NCBI RefSeq assembly: GCF_018598185.1
Contig: NZ_JAHESC010000030.1
Location: 29,526 to 93,525, forward strand
DNA length: 64,000 bases
Direction of reading: 5' to 3'
DNA from: Dawidia soli
Lineage (GTDB): Bacteria > Bacteroidota > Bacteroidia > Cytophagales > Cyclobacteriaceae
A model generated the notes under the pieces. It worked only from the letters and a program-made list of their open reading frames with translations. It searched no databases and had not been told where the DNA came from. The position numbers and the translations under genes were made by a program. Shown here piece after piece: positions 8,490-18,315 of this stretch (positions within the stretch are counted from its first letter, which is position 1; every line of letters begins with the position of its first letter).

Positions 8490-10949
8490 ATGTTTAAAGC
8501 AAATCCCATACAACTCGTTCAGGAAGATTCAGATGATCTCATTCAGCTGATCAACCCCGAGCAAGATTCCGATATTAAGCCGGAAGACCTTCCGGAAGAG
8601 CTCTCGATCCTCCCCATCAAAAATACAGTACTGTTCCCCGGCGTTGTGATCCCCATCACGGTAGGCCGCCAGAAATCCATTAAGCTGGTAAAAAAGGCCT
8701 ATCAGGGAAATCGGATCATTGGCGTCGTGGCGCAGAAGAACTCGCAGGCCGAAGAGCCTGTGATCGATGATCTTTACCGCACGGGCACCGTAGCCCGCAT
8801 CATCAAAATGCTGGTGCTACCCGACGGTAATACCACTATCATTATCCAGGGTAAGAACCGGTTTACGGTCAAGGAATTTGTTCAGGAAGAACCGTATCTC
8901 ACGGCCCGCATCTCACTCCAGTCAGAGCCGGTGCTCAATGCGAACAACAAAGAGTCCAAGGCGCTGGTGCAATCGCTGAAAGACGCGGCCACCAAGATCC
9001 TGAAGCTGAACCCGGAAATACCCCAGGAGGCCCAGGTCGCGCTCGACAACATTTCGAGCATGTCGTTCCTGGTGCACTTCCTGTCGTCTAATCTCAATGC
9101 CGAAGTAAGCGACAAACAGAAGATCCTCGAGACGCAGAACATCACCGACCGGGGCACCCTGTTGTTGCAGTATATGCTGAAAGATGTACAGATGCTGGAG
9201 ATCAAGCACGAGATCCAGAAGAAAGTCCATACCGACATCGACCAGCAGCAACGCGACTACTTCCTGCGTCAGCAGATCAAAGTGCTGCAAGACGAGCTGG
9301 GGTATGACGGCCCCGATAAAGAAGTGGAGAAGTTCCGTCGCCGCGCCGACACCAAGCATTGGACCAAGCAAGCGGCCGAGCACTTCAATAAAGAGCTGGA
9401 CAAGCTGTTGCGCATAAACCCCATGGCGGCCGAATACCCGGTAGCGATGAACTACGTCGAGTTTATGCTCGACCTGCCCTGGGCAGAATATACCGAAGAC
9501 GACTTCGACCTGAAGCGTGCCCGCAAGGTGCTGGACCACGACCACTTTGGCCTGGAAAAGGTAAAGAACCGGATCCTGGAATACCTGGCTGTGCTCAAGC
9601 TCAAGCAAGATATGAAGGGACCGATCTTGTGTTTGTACGGCCCGCCCGGTGTCGGCAAAACGTCGCTCGGCCGCTCTATAGCCAAAGCGTTGCAGCGTAA
9701 ATATGTACGCATGTCGCTGGGCGGTGTGCACGACGAAGCCGAGATCCGTGGCCACCGTAAGACCTACGTGGGCGCCATGCCCGGCAAGATCCTGCAGCAC
9801 ATCAAGAAATCGCAGTCGTCAAATCCCGTCTTTGTACTCGACGAGATCGATAAAGTAAAAGCGGACTTTCGCGGCGACCCTTCGTCAGCATTGCTGGAAG
9901 TGCTCGACCCCGAGCAGAACAGCACCTTTGGCGACAACTACCTGGAAGTAGATTACGACCTCTCGAAAGTGCTCTTTATCGCAACGGCCAACTCGCTCGA
10001 TACCATTCACCCCGCGCTGCGCGACCGGATGGAAATCATCGAGATCACGGGCTATACACAAGAGGAGAAAGTAGAGATCGCCGTGAAGCACCTCATCCCC
10101 AAACAGCTGAAAGAACACGGTCTGCGGGCGAGCGATGTGAAGTTCTCGAAAGACGCCATCAACAAGACCATCAACAGCTATACCCGCGAGTCGGGCGTGC
10201 GCAATCTGGAGCGCAAGATCGGCACCCTGGTGCGGCACATTGCCAAGTCGGTGGCAATGGAAGAGGAGTATGACAAAGTGATCGGCGAGGAGACTGTGCG
10301 CAAAGTATTAGGGGCCGAGGTCTTCGATGAGGAGCTATACCAGGGCAACGACATTGCCGGCGTGGTGACGGGACTTGCCTGGACACAGGTAGGCGGCGAA
10401 ATACTCTTTGTGGAGTCCAGCCTGAGCCGGGGCAAAGGTGCGTTGACCATCTCGGGGCAGCTGGGCGATGTCATGAAAGAGTCGGCGGTGGCCGCACTGT
10501 CTTATTTGAAATCCAACGCCGAGGCGCTGCAGATAGACTACCGGTTATTCCAGCAATACGACCTGCACATACACGTGCCGGCCGGTGCCGTGCCCAAAGA
10601 CGGGCCGTCGGCCGGGATCACCATGTTCACGTCGCTGGCCTCGATCTATACCCAGCGCAAAGTTAAAGCCAAGTTGGCCATGACCGGCGAGATCACCCTG
10701 CGGGGCAAGGTATTGCCGGTAGGGGGCATCAAGGAGAAGATCCTGGCGGCCAAACGCAGCGGCATCAAAGAGATTGTGCTGAGCGCGAAGAACCGGCGCG
10801 ACATCGACGAGATCGAAAAGCACTACCTCAAAGGCCTGACGTTCCATTATGTCGAAAATGTGGAAGAAGTGCTTAAGATCGCGCTGCTCAAAGACCGGAT
10901 CACGGTGCCCATGAAGTTCGTCTTAACCGACCAGAAAGCGACGGCCTGA
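8490..10949 (+). CDS. lon: ATP-dependent protease La (Lon)
   Basis: 819-aa cytoplasmic AAA+ serine protease that degrades damaged and regulatory proteins. N-terminal substrate domain (about 40-250), Walker A GPPGVGKT at residues 384-391, Walker B FVLDEIDK, and the proteolytic Ser707 (PKDGPSAG) with Lys750 (GGIKEKI) forming the Ser-Lys dyad. Everything expected is intact. The ATG at 8490 is used; a TTG 12 nt upstream is in frame. It is divergent from the PorE-like gene, with about 160 bp between, containing a TATTTTG-like element near 8375. Confidence 0.96.
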   Translation: MFKANPIQLVQEDSDDLIQLINPEQDSDIKPEDLPEELSILPIKNTVLFPGVVIPITVGRQKSIKLVKKAYQGNRIIGVVAQKNSQAEEPVIDDLYRTGTVARIIKMLVLPDGNTTIIIQGKNRFTVKEFVQEEPYLTARISLQSEPVLNANNKESKALVQSLKDAATKILKLNPEIPQEAQVALDNISSMSFLVHFLSSNLNAEVSDKQKILETQNITDRGTLLLQYMLKDVQMLEIKHEIQKKVHTDIDQQQRDYFLRQQIKVLQDELGYDGPDKEVEKFRRRADTKHWTKQAAEHFNKELDKLLRINPMAAEYPVAMNYVEFMLDLPWAEYTEDDFDLKRARKVLDHDHFGLEKVKNRILEYLAVLKLKQDMKGPILCLYGPPGVGKTSLGRSIAKALQRKYVRMSLGGVHDEAEIRGHRKTYVGAMPGKILQHIKKSQSSNPVFVLDEIDKVKADFRGDPSSALLEVLDPEQNSTFGDNYLEVDYDLSKVLFIATANSLDTIHPALRDRMEIIEITGYTQEEKVEIAVKHLIPKQLKEHGLRASDVKFSKDAINKTINSYTRESGVRNLERKIGTLVRHIAKSVAMEEEYDKVIGEETVRKVLGAEVFDEELYQGNDIAGVVTGLAWTQVGGEILFVESSLSRGKGALTISGQLGDVMKESAVAALSYLKSNAEALQIDYRLFQQYDLHIHVPAGAVPKDGPSAGITMFTSLASIYTQRKVKAKLAMTGEITLRGKVLPVGGIKEKILAAKRSGIKEIVLSAKNRRDIDEIEKHYLKGLTFHYVENVEEVLKIALLKDRITVPMKFVLTDQKATA

Positions 10950-11016
10950 GCAGAATAGCAGGCGCCGGCCGTGATATGATAACATTTTTGCGATATTAGC
11001 AGGCAAAGCTTCCGGC

Positions 11017-12021
11017 GTGGCGAGACGATCGTACTTCCTTTTCTTCCTTTTCTGTACTGTGTCGTCGTATGCGCAGCCCGGCGGAAAACGCTCTTTTGAG
11101 TTTCTTCAGATCCCTGCCAGCGCCCGCCAGGCCGCGCTCGGGGGCGTAAACGTGTCACTGGCCGACCAGGACGTAAACTTTTTTTTTGCCAGTCCGGCCC
11201 TGGTCTCCGACACCCTGGCCGGCATGGCTTCGGCCTCGTACCAGTTCTATGTGGCCGACGTGGGGCAGGCGGCGTTTGCCTATGCCCATACCTTTCGCGG
11301 CATCGGCATCCTGGCGTTTGGCGTGCAACACCTGCGCTATGGCACCATTCAGAGCTACGATCCTTCGGGCAGCCCGCTGGGCGATTATAAGTCCGGCGAA
11401 ACGGCCTGGGTGGTGAGCAAAAGCCACCAGGTGGGCCATTTTCGTGTCGGGGCCAACCTGAAGCTGGTCTTTTCCAACCTGGCCGGCTATCGCGCCAGCG
11501 CGCTGATGGTAGACCTGGCCGGTGTATTTATCCATCCCCAGCAAGACCTGCGCGTGGGCCTGGCGATCCGCAACCTGGGCACGACTTTATCCGAATACAC
11601 CGACACGGGCGACACCTCGCTGCCGTTTGATGTACAGGTAGGTGCGACCTTTAAACCCGAACACATGCCCCTGCGTTTTTCGCTTACGGCCTATGCACTG
11701 ACCGGCAAAGACGTGACGTATTACGACCCCGCGAGTGGCGACGACGAGCCCGGTACGTTGGACAAGGTGCTGCGACGGGTTAACTTTGGAGCCGAGATCC
11801 TTTTTCACCGCAACGTAAACCTGCTGCTGGGCTACAACTACCGGCAACACCAGGAGCTGAAGCTCGAAGAGGGTGGGGGTGGTGCCGGTATCTCGCTGGG
11901 CTTTTCGGCCCGGATCAAAGCTTTTGAATTTGTTTTCAGCCGGAGTGGTTATGTGGCCGGAAACGGCGGCTATACACTCACGCTGTCATCGAACGTGGAA
12001 CGAATGTTGAAGAGACGATAA
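11017..12021 (+). CDS. porQ: Type IX secretion system protein PorQ
   Basis: 334 aa from a GTG start. It has an N-terminal signal peptide (RSYFLFFLFCTVSSYAQ), then the family signature RSFEFLQIPASARQAALGG and a long run of antiparallel amphipathic strands typical of a FadL/PorV-like outer-membrane barrel. PorQ partners with PorU, PorV and PorZ in the attachment complex that processes T9SS cargo at the cell surface; that role is established for the family, not shown here. It heads an operon: hslU starts 3 nt after its stop. Confidence 0.88.
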   Translation: MARRSYFLFFLFCTVSSYAQPGGKRSFEFLQIPASARQAALGGVNVSLADQDVNFFFASPALVSDTLAGMASASYQFYVADVGQAAFAYAHTFRGIGILAFGVQHLRYGTIQSYDPSGSPLGDYKSGETAWVVSKSHQVGHFRVGANLKLVFSNLAGYRASALMVDLAGVFIHPQQDLRVGLAIRNLGTTLSEYTDTGDTSLPFDVQVGATFKPEHMPLRFSLTAYALTGKDVTYYDPASGDDEPGTLDKVLRRVNFGAEILFHRNVNLLLGYNYRQHQELKLEEGGGGAGISLGFSARIKAFEFVFSRSGYVAGNGGYTLTLSSNVERMLKRR

Positions 12022-12024
12022 ATT

Positions 12025-13437
12025 ATGATGGAAAAGAAATATCTGACGCCCCAGCAAATCGTAGAGGAGCTCGACAAGTATATCATCGGGCAATACGAAG
12101 CAAAACGCAATGTCGCCATCGCGCTGCGTAACCGCTGGCGTCGTATGAATACCCGCTCGGACATACAGGGCGAGATCGTGCCCAATAACATACTCATGAT
12201 CGGCGCCACCGGGGTGGGTAAGACGGAGATCGCCCGTCGCCTGGCCAAGATCGCCGATGCTCCTTTCGTAAAAGTAGAAGCCTCGAAATTCACCGAAGTG
12301 GGCTATGTAGGCCGCGATGTAGAGAGCATGGTGCGCGACCTGGTCGAGCAGTCCGTGAACATGGTACGCGCCCGCAAGAAAGAGGAGGTAAAAGAAAAAG
12401 CCGCGCAGGCGGTAGAGGACGCTATACTGGATGCATTGATCCCGCCGCTGCGCTCGGGTGCCGCAACCCATCGTGCAGCCGGGTTCGGCAACAGCGGCGA
12501 CAGTAACAACGAGACGCCTACCAGCGACGCCGAGCTCAACGAGCGTACACGCAATCATTTTCGGGAGAAGATTCGTAACGGTGAGCTGGAAGACCGCAAG
12601 ATCGAGATCGACATAAAGGGCAGTGGCGGGCAGGGGGTCGGCATGATCGGCGCCGGTATGATGGACGAGGTGTCGATGATGAACCTGCAGGAGATGATCA
12701 ACGGCATGATGCCGAAGAAAAGCAAGAAGCGCAAGGTGACCGTAGCCGAAGCGCGCAAGCTGCTGCTGGAAGAAGAGGCCGCCAAGCTTATCGACATGGA
12801 CGAAGTGAAAGACGAGGCGATCCGCCGGGCCGAAGACGCGGGCATCATCTTCATAGACGAGATCGACAAGATCGCGTCGGGTTCGCGCAAGGGCGGCGGG
12901 AGTGGCCCCGATGTGAGCCGCGAGGGCGTGCAGCGCGACCTGCTGCCGATCGTCGAAGGCAGCACCGTCAACACCAAGCACGGCATGATCAAAACAGACC
13001 ATGTACTGTTCATTGCCGCCGGGGCGTTTCACATCTCCAAACCTTCCGACCTGATACCCGAGCTGCAAGGCCGGTTCCCCATACGCGTGGAGCTGAACAA
13101 CCTCACGCGCGAAGACTTTGTACAGATCCTGAAAGAGCCGCGCAACGCCCTGACCAAACAATACCAGGCGCTGTTCGAGGCAGAAGAAGTCATTGTCGAG
13201 TTTACCGACGATGCCATCGAAGAGATTGCCGAAACGGCATTTGTCATCAACGCCGAAGTCGAGAATATCGGAGCCCGTCGCCTGCATACCGTCATGAGCC
13301 GACTGCTCAACGAGTTCCTGTTCGACGTGCCGGATAAGATCGGTCCCAATGCCCGTATTGCCATCAACGCTGCCATGGTGCGCGAGAAGCTGGCCGGCCT
13401 GGTGAAGAACAAAGACCTGAGCGAATTTATCCTTTAA
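12025..13437 (+). CDS. hslU: HslU, ATPase subunit of the HslVU protease
   Basis: 470 aa. AAA+ unfoldase that feeds substrates into the HslV peptidase. Visible: [17 protein letters not shown] at the N-terminus, Walker A GATGVGKT at about residue 60, the pore loop [11 protein letters not shown], the intermediate (I) domain with a variable Gly/Asn-rich insert around 140-220, Walker [11 protein letters not shown], and the C-terminal tail ending SEFIL, which docks into HslV. HslV is not in this window, although it is usually adjacent in other phyla. Translationally packed between porQ (3-nt gap) and the DUF4421 gene (1-nt overlap). Confidence 0.96.
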   Translation: MMEKKYLTPQQIVEELDKYIIGQYEAKRNVAIALRNRWRRMNTRSDIQGEIVPNNILMIGATGVGKTEIARRLAKIADAPFVKVEASKFTEVGYVGRDVESMVRDLVEQSVNMVRARKKEEVKEKAAQAVEDAILDALIPPLRSGAATHRAAGFGNSGDSNNETPTSDAELNERTRNHFREKIRNGELEDRKIEIDIKGSGGQGVGMIGAGMMDEVSMMNLQEMINGMMPKKSKKRKVTVAEARKLLLEEEAAKLIDMDEVKDEAIRRAEDAGIIFIDEIDKIASGSRKGGGSGPDVSREGVQRDLLPIVEGSTVNTKHGMIKTDHVLFIAAGAFHISKPSDLIPELQGRFPIRVELNNLTREDFVQILKEPRNALTKQYQALFEAEEVIVEFTDDAIEEIAETAFVINAEVENIGARRLHTVMSRLLNEFLFDVPDKIGPNARIAINAAMVREKLAGLVKNKDLSEFIL

Positions 13438-14498
13438 TGAAGAATCTCTTCCGGACACTGCTGCTGGCCGTGCTTGCACTGCCGGCATGGGCGCAGGACG
13501 ACGTCACGATACAGCCCGCCGGGCAAGGCAGCTACGACTCTGTGCGGTCACAGTACATCCAGTCTTTTCCCGACCACTTCTTTTTGTGGCCCGTGTTGAA
13601 GCAGCGCCGGCTGGACTTCGAGATGGGCAGCCTGTCCAACAAGGACTATACCTTGAAGTATCGCTCCAACAAACCCTATGCTTTCGGTCTGGGGATGTAT
13701 ATCTTCGAACTGGGTGTGGAGCTGGCCTTTTCCGTTCCATTCGACGAGCAGAACAAACGCATCTACGGGGAGTCGGACGCCAGCGACCTGCAGCTGAACA
13801 TCATCGGCAAGAAATGGGGCATCGACGCTTTTGTGCAGAAGTACCGCGGGTTTTACATCGAAGACCCGAACATGGATATTCCCAGCAACACCCCATACCC
13901 GCAGCGCAGCGATATCACCACGCGCAACACCGGGATAAGCGTTAACTATACTTTTAACAACAAGAAGTTCTCGTTCCGGTCGGCCTATAACTTTGCCGAC
14001 CGTCAGCTGCGCAGTGCGGGCTCGTTCCTGCTGGTGGCCTCGCTCAGCAGCTTTCAGGCTTCGGGCGACTCGGCCATTTTGGGAAGCGCGTATGCAGCGG
14101 AGTTTAAAGACGACGCCAAGATCAAGCGCATGCAGGTCACCACGTTGGGCGTTGCTCCCGGCTATACCTATAGCATAATCTATAAGGGATTCTTTCTGAA
14201 CGGTACGCTGGCCATCGGCCCGGCGCACAACTGGCTGGGCTCTACGTTGGAAGGGGGGAAGGACCGTAACGACATCCGGTTCAATCTCTATGTCACGGCG
14301 CGGATCGGCATCGGCTACAACGGCGATCGCTTCTTTGGCGGCATGGGCTTTAACAGTCAGAACCGTTCGGCCAAGTTTGACGATGTACAGCTGGTCAGCA
14401 CCAGCGGTACATTTAAAATACTGGTGGGTTATCGCTTCCGCGAGTTCGGTATTTTGAAGAAACGTATTTCAGACCTGCCCCGGGAGCTGGCCCGGTAG
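13437..14498 (+). CDS. DUF4421 family exported protein
   Basis: 353 aa. Signal peptide [20 protein letters not shown] followed by an outer-membrane-barrel-like strand pattern. The region around SDLQLNIIGKKWGIDAFVQKY and the alternating aromatic strands toward the C-terminus (ILVGYRFREFG) match what I remember of DUF4421, a Bacteroidota family of unknown function. The start codon overlaps the hslU stop by 1 nt (TAATG), so translation is coupled. Sharing an operon with porQ suggests an envelope role (inference). Confidence 0.8.
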   Translation: MKNLFRTLLLAVLALPAWAQDDVTIQPAGQGSYDSVRSQYIQSFPDHFFLWPVLKQRRLDFEMGSLSNKDYTLKYRSNKPYAFGLGMYIFELGVELAFSVPFDEQNKRIYGESDASDLQLNIIGKKWGIDAFVQKYRGFYIEDPNMDIPSNTPYPQRSDITTRNTGISVNYTFNNKKFSFRSAYNFADRQLRSAGSFLLVASLSSFQASGDSAILGSAYAAEFKDDAKIKRMQVTTLGVAPGYTYSIIYKGFFLNGTLAIGPAHNWLGSTLEGGKDRNDIRFNLYVTARIGIGYNGDRFFGGMGFNSQNRSAKFDDVQLVSTSGTFKILVGYRFREFGILKKRISDLPRELAR

Positions 14499-14502
14499 TG
14501 CA

Positions 14503-15006
14503 CTAGTCTTCGCGGCTTTTGGGATAATCAAAGAAGAGCATTTTGCCTTTGCCCCATTTTGCATCCTTCCACGACCCGATGTCGAGCTGGAAGGCCACGA
14601 CACCGCACGTGGGTATGTTGTCGATATCAAACTCGTCGTCCTGGAAGGAATTGACAAACTCGGTCAGGCCGGGGTTGTGGCCGAAGAGCATTACGACGCT
14701 GTGTTTGTCTTTCAGGTTTTGAACGGTCTTGAGGATCTCTTCTTCGGCGGCGTGGTACAGCTTGGTTTCTTTCTTGATCTTTTCTTTGGGAAAGGCGAGT
14801 GCCTTGGCCACGCGTTTGGCGGTAGACCGCGCCCGTTTGGCGGGGCTTGTCACCATCAGGTCAGGGTGAATATTCTTTTCAGACAGCCGTTTGCCCATGC
14901 GAGGGGCGTCGCGCTTGCCGCGGTCGTTCAGTGGCCGATCAAAGTCTTCCTGAGCCGGGTTGGCCCAGCTGCTTTTTGCATGGCGGATGATGTACAGAGT
15001 TTTCAC
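14503..15006 (-). CDS. SixA-type histidine phosphatase
   Basis: 167 aa. Histidine-phosphatase (phosphoglycerate-mutase-like) fold with the catalytic RHAKS motif at the N-terminus (LYIIRHAKSSW), DRPLNDRGKRDAPRMG and a C-terminal histidine in MLFGHNPGLTEF. SixA of E. coli dephosphorylates histidine on phosphotransfer proteins; the substrate here is unknown. Its stop lies 2 bp beyond the convergent DUF4421 stop. Its start is divergent from the acyltransferase gene, 52 bp away. Confidence 0.88.
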   Translation of the reverse strand: MKTLYIIRHAKSSWANPAQEDFDRPLNDRGKRDAPRMGKRLSEKNIHPDLMVTSPAKRARSTAKRVAKALAFPKEKIKKETKLYHAAEEEILKTVQNLKDKHSVVMLFGHNPGLTEFVNSFQDDEFDIDNIPTCGVVAFQLDIGSWKDAKWGKGKMLFFDYPKSRED

Positions 15007-15058
15007 GACTTAAATTTAGTGCCAAAAATCCTAATCCTAACCCTTATCTTCGCCCCTC

Positions 15059-15985
15059 ATGGCAAGTCTTAAAATAATTCGCCGGAAGATCCGCTACGCG
15101 GTCGTTTATGGATTGGTCAGGTTCCTGATCTTTTTATCGAACCTGATGCCCCGGATCGCCTGGCTGCGGTTCTGCGGTTTTCTGGGTCGGTTGGCCTATC
15201 CGTTTGCAGGTCAGACACGTACACGCACCCTGCGTCACCTCACCCTGGCGTATGGCAAGGAAAAATCCGCTGCGGAGATCCGTGCACTGTCGCGGCGCAC
15301 GTTTGAATATCTGGGAAAAAATGCCGGCGAGATGTTGCGGGCGACAGCTTCCCTGCACACCGCGGCCGACCTCGACAAGTTCCTGGTCGTGCATGGCTAC
15401 GAGAACTTTGAACGCGCCCAGGCCAAAGGTAAGGGGGTGATCTTCCTGACCTGCCACATGGGTGCTTTCGACTTGCAGGTAACGGTCATGGCCCTGCGTG
15501 GCCTCAACCCCAACATTATCGGTACGCCGTTAAAGGACCCCCGCCTGAACGACCTGTTGTGGGACTATCGCAATAAGCACGGCGCCATCGCCATCGAGCG
15601 TGGGCGCGAAACGTTCCGCATGATCAAGGTATTGAAGTCGGGCGGATCGGTCGCCCTGCTGATCGACCAGGACACGCGTGTGAAAAGCCGGTTCGTGAAT
15701 TTCTTTGGCATGCCCGCCGCGACACCGGTAGGGGCCACGGTCATGGCGCTGAAGACGGGCGCTTCCATCGTGCCCACCTATATCTACCTGGGCACGGACT
15801 GGAAACAGCACATGCATATATTGCCGGAGATCTCACTCAATGTCAGCGGCAACGACGAGGCGGACATGGTATACAATACGCAAATCCTGACAAACTTTAT
15901 CGAACAGCAGGTGCGCAGCCACCCCGAGCAATGGGTGTGGATGCACGAACGCTGGAAGACGAAGCCGGGCGAAGAGATCGCCTAG
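15059..15985 (+). CDS. Lysophospholipid/lipid A-type acyltransferase (LpxL/HtrB family)
   Basis: 308 aa. Membrane-associated acyltransferase with an N-terminal hydrophobic helix (about 15-30), the catalytic H-x4-D motif HMGAFD near residue 138, and the downstream block SVALLIDQD plus FFGMPAATPVG typical of this family. It probably adds a secondary acyl chain to lipid A or a related ornithine/glycine lipid. The family cannot tell these apart from sequence alone. Convergent with folA, 12 bp between the two ends. Confidence 0.88.
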   Translation: MASLKIIRRKIRYAVVYGLVRFLIFLSNLMPRIAWLRFCGFLGRLAYPFAGQTRTRTLRHLTLAYGKEKSAAEIRALSRRTFEYLGKNAGEMLRATASLHTAADLDKFLVVHGYENFERAQAKGKGVIFLTCHMGAFDLQVTVMALRGLNPNIIGTPLKDPRLNDLLWDYRNKHGAIAIERGRETFRMIKVLKSGGSVALLIDQDTRVKSRFVNFFGMPAATPVGATVMALKTGASIVPTYIYLGTDWKQHMHILPEISLNVSGNDEADMVYNTQILTNFIEQQVRSHPEQWVWMHERWKTKPGEEIA

Positions 15986-15997
15986 CATTCACGGCGG

Positions 15998-16498
15998 CTA
16001 CTTTCGCGCGTAAACGACAAAATCAAAGCTGTAGGCATGCCGTTCGTCGGCAGCGTGCGGCACGCGCGATATTTCCTTCCATTCATTTTTATCAAACGCT
16101 GGAAAGTAGGTATCACCCTGGATGACGGCGTGGATCTCCGTGAGGTACAGCAGGTCGGCCTGGGCCAGGGTAGCGTGGTAGATCTCGGCGCCGCCGATGA
16201 TGAACAGCTCGCGCTCGCCGTTGGTGCGGGCCAGGGCGATGCCCTGATCGATCGTATTGACCGTGATGCACCCGGGCGCGTGAAACCCTTGCTGGCGTGT
16301 CACCACAATGTTGGTACGGTTGGGCAGGGGCTTAAACTTGTCGGGTATCGAGTCGTAGTTCTTGCGGCCCATGATGCAATGGTGGCCCTTTGTGGTCTGC
16401 ATGAAATACTTCATGTCGTCGGGCAGTTGCCAGGGCAGGTCGTTGTTCTTGCCGATAACATGGTTCTGCGCATGCGCGGCGATGAGGGATATTTTCAT
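15998..16498 (-). CDS. folA: Dihydrofolate reductase
   Basis: 166 aa. Reduces dihydrofolate to tetrahydrofolate with NADPH. Visible: N-terminal [21 protein letters not shown] with the Trp/Asp active-site region (PDDMKYF), the cofactor motif [14 protein letters not shown], and [13 protein letters not shown]. Its ATG overlaps the fmt stop by 4 nt (ATGA), so the pair is translationally coupled. Both products belong to one-carbon metabolism, which fits the arrangement. Confidence 0.96.
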   Translation of the reverse strand: MKISLIAAHAQNHVIGKNNDLPWQLPDDMKYFMQTTKGHHCIMGRKNYDSIPDKFKPLPNRTNIVVTRQQGFHAPGCITVNTIDQGIALARTNGERELFIIGGAEIYHATLAQADLLYLTEIHAVIQGDTYFPAFDKNEWKEISRVPHAADERHAYSFDFVVYARK

Positions 16499-17415
16499 GA
16501 GAGTTTATTTCCGCGAAAGAATTCGTCAATTTTCATACTGCGCTTGCCTTCCGGTTGCAGCTCTTCCAGCGCCACCCAGCCGTCGGCTGTGCGTACATGC
16601 AGATAGGTCTTTTGGTCGGTATCATAGGCACCGGGTTGTGCGTCGCGATCTTTCGTTACGATCGACACCCGGTATACTTTAAAGTTCTTATCACCTAGCA
16701 TACACCAGGCCGCCGGGTAGGGGCTCAGGCCGCGTACAAAGTTGCGCACAGCCTCGGAAGACTGCGTCCAATCGATGCGGCAGGTTTCTTTGAAGATCTT
16801 GGGCGCGTGTTTGATCTCGACGTCCGTCGGTTGTGGCACAGACGGGTAGTTGCCGTCGGTGATGGCTTGTACGGTCTTCAGCACGAGCCTGGAGCCCAGC
16901 GCCATTAAACGCTCGTACAGGGTGCCGACGGTATCGTCGTCGTGAATAGGCTCTTTCTCCTGGAAGATGACGCTGCCGGTGTCGATCTCGTGCTTGAGGA
17001 AAAACGTCGTGACGCCGGTCTCGCGCTCGCCGCGTATAATGGCCCAGTTGATGGGCGCCGCGCCGCGATACTGCGGCAGGAGAGAAGCGTGCAGGTTGAA
17101 GGTGCCAAAGGCCGGCATGGCCCACACCACTTCGGGCAGCATGCGGAACGCTACGACGATCTGCAGGTTGGCTTGATAACTGCGCAGCTCGTCCAGGAAC
17201 TCCGGCGCTTTGAGGTTGGTGGGTTGCAGCACGGGTATGTTGTGCTTCTGCGCACATTCTTTCACCGGCGAGTATACGATTTTTTGGCCCCGGCCCTGCG
17301 GTTTATCGGGCGCGGTCACGACGGCCACCACGTTGACGTGATGGGCCACGAGCACCTCGAGGCTGGGCACGGCAAACTCCGGGGTGCCCATGAAAATGAT
17401 GCGAAGCTTAGTCAT
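16495..17415 (-). CDS. fmt: Methionyl-tRNA formyltransferase
   Basis: 306 aa. Formylates initiator Met-tRNA using 10-formyl-THF. Visible: Rossmann start [19 protein letters not shown], the formyl-THF motif [19 protein letters not shown], the loop ETGVTTFFL, and a C-terminal OB-fold region (ARGL-like [13 protein letters not shown]). First gene of the fmt-folA operon. Confidence 0.96.
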   Translation of the reverse strand: MTKLRIIFMGTPEFAVPSLEVLVAHHVNVVAVVTAPDKPQGRGQKIVYSPVKECAQKHNIPVLQPTNLKAPEFLDELRSYQANLQIVVAFRMLPEVVWAMPAFGTFNLHASLLPQYRGAAPINWAIIRGERETGVTTFFLKHEIDTGSVIFQEKEPIHDDDTVGTLYERLMALGSRLVLKTVQAITDGNYPSVPQPTDVEIKHAPKIFKETCRIDWTQSSEAVRNFVRGLSPYPAAWCMLGDKNFKVYRVSIVTKDRDAQPGAYDTDQKTYLHVRTADGWVALEELQPEGKRSMKIDEFFRGNKLS

Positions 17416-17519
17416 AAACGAGAACCGCAGAATCGGACAATGTCGCCGGTTTGCGGGCTACAAATTACATAATAAAAGATACACGAAGAGATTAAAAGAA
17501 GTTATAAAAAGCCACCTCA

Positions 17520-17543
17520 CGGCCTCGCCAGGGCCGTTTTTAG
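17520..17543 (+). other. Short hairpin with T-run, role unclear
   Basis: A 5-bp GC stem (CGGCC/GGCCG) followed by TTTTTA, upstream of the small lipoprotein gene. It resembles a terminator or attenuator on the plus strand, but no obvious plus-strand transcript enters it. Confidence 0.3.
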
Positions 17544-17592
17544 AATTGGCCCTAAACTTGCCTTACAAGGATTAGTATCAATTACTACTTAT

Positions 17593-18000
17593 ATGAAACG
17601 GTTTATGTTCGCTGCCCTGGCACTGGTTACACTGGCCTCTTGTGATGTTACTGTAGTAGACGAGCCCCGCTACGACCCCCGCGACCAGGTAGTCGGTTCT
17701 TATAGCATGGAAGAATACTCCGAGACTTACGACGACTATACGTACTACAAAGTATATGTCAACAAAGACGGATACGCGGACGACCGGATCTACCTCGATA
17801 ACTTTTACGGCGCCGACCTGCGGGTGCGGGCCTTCTTATATGGCAACAAGATCACGATCCCGTACCAGGTCATCAACGACTACGAGATCGAAGGTATCGG
17901 TACCGTTGACCGCAGCGGCATAAGCTTGCAATACTCGGTACGCGACCTGTATGAGAACACCATCACCGACTATTGTCAGACGTACGGTGACTATCGCTAA
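17593..18000 (+). CDS. Small unknown lipoprotein
   Basis: 135 aa. The N-terminus is a lipoprotein signal with the lipobox LASC (mature Cys about residue 16). The mature part is rich in Tyr, Asp and charged residues, with a beta-rich pattern (SYSMEEYSETYDDYTYYK, then IEGIGTVDRSGISLQYSV). No family recognised. Bacteroidota lipoproteins without an acidic export signal after Cys usually stay periplasmic. Here the sequence after Cys is DVTVVDE, so surface exposure cannot be excluded. Its stop codon abuts the convergent DUF3817 stop with no spacer. Confidence 0.75.
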   Translation: MKRFMFAALALVTLASCDVTVVDEPRYDPRDQVVGSYSMEEYSETYDDYTYYKVYVNKDGYADDRIYLDNFYGADLRVRAFLYGNKITIPYQVINDYEIEGIGTVDRSGISLQYSVRDLYENTITDYCQTYGDYR

Positions 18001-18291
18001 TCAGGCTTCGCGAAACCACTTCTTGTCGGCGTAGAAGGTGCCGAACGGAATAAAGGAGGCGACAAAGGCCGCCACCGAGCGCGAAAACTTCCAGCGTAGC
18101 TCCAATGCTACTTGCAGCAGCAGGAGCACATACGCGATGAAGAGCACACCGTGGGCCATGCCCACCACGCGCACGGGGCCGGGGATGTCGGCCATATACT
18201 TCAACGGCATGGCGATGCACAGGAGTACGAGGAAGGAGATGCCTTCTAGGAACGCGACGATGCGCAGACGGCCTAATGCGGTTTTGATCAT
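18001..18291 (-). CDS. DUF3817 family integral membrane protein
   Basis: 96 aa with three predicted hydrophobic segments (about 10-30, 40-60, 72-88). The opening LRIVAFLEGISFLVLL and the central VVGMAHGVLFIAYVLLL are the DUF3817 signature. This family is also seen as a C-terminal part of some transporters; function unknown. Last gene of the six-gene minus-strand operon, 24 bp after the reductase. Confidence 0.85.
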   Translation of the reverse strand: MIKTALGRLRIVAFLEGISFLVLLCIAMPLKYMADIPGPVRVVGMAHGVLFIAYVLLLLQVALELRWKFSRSVAAFVASFIPFGTFYADKKWFREA

Positions 18292-18315
18292 GATGCTATA
18301 GATTCAATAATGATA

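Noticed and set aside
11986..13488. 500-aa open frame antisense to hslU
   Set aside because: Mirror frame of a strongly conserved gene in GC-rich DNA; no start context, no recognisable motif, and hslU is unmistakable.
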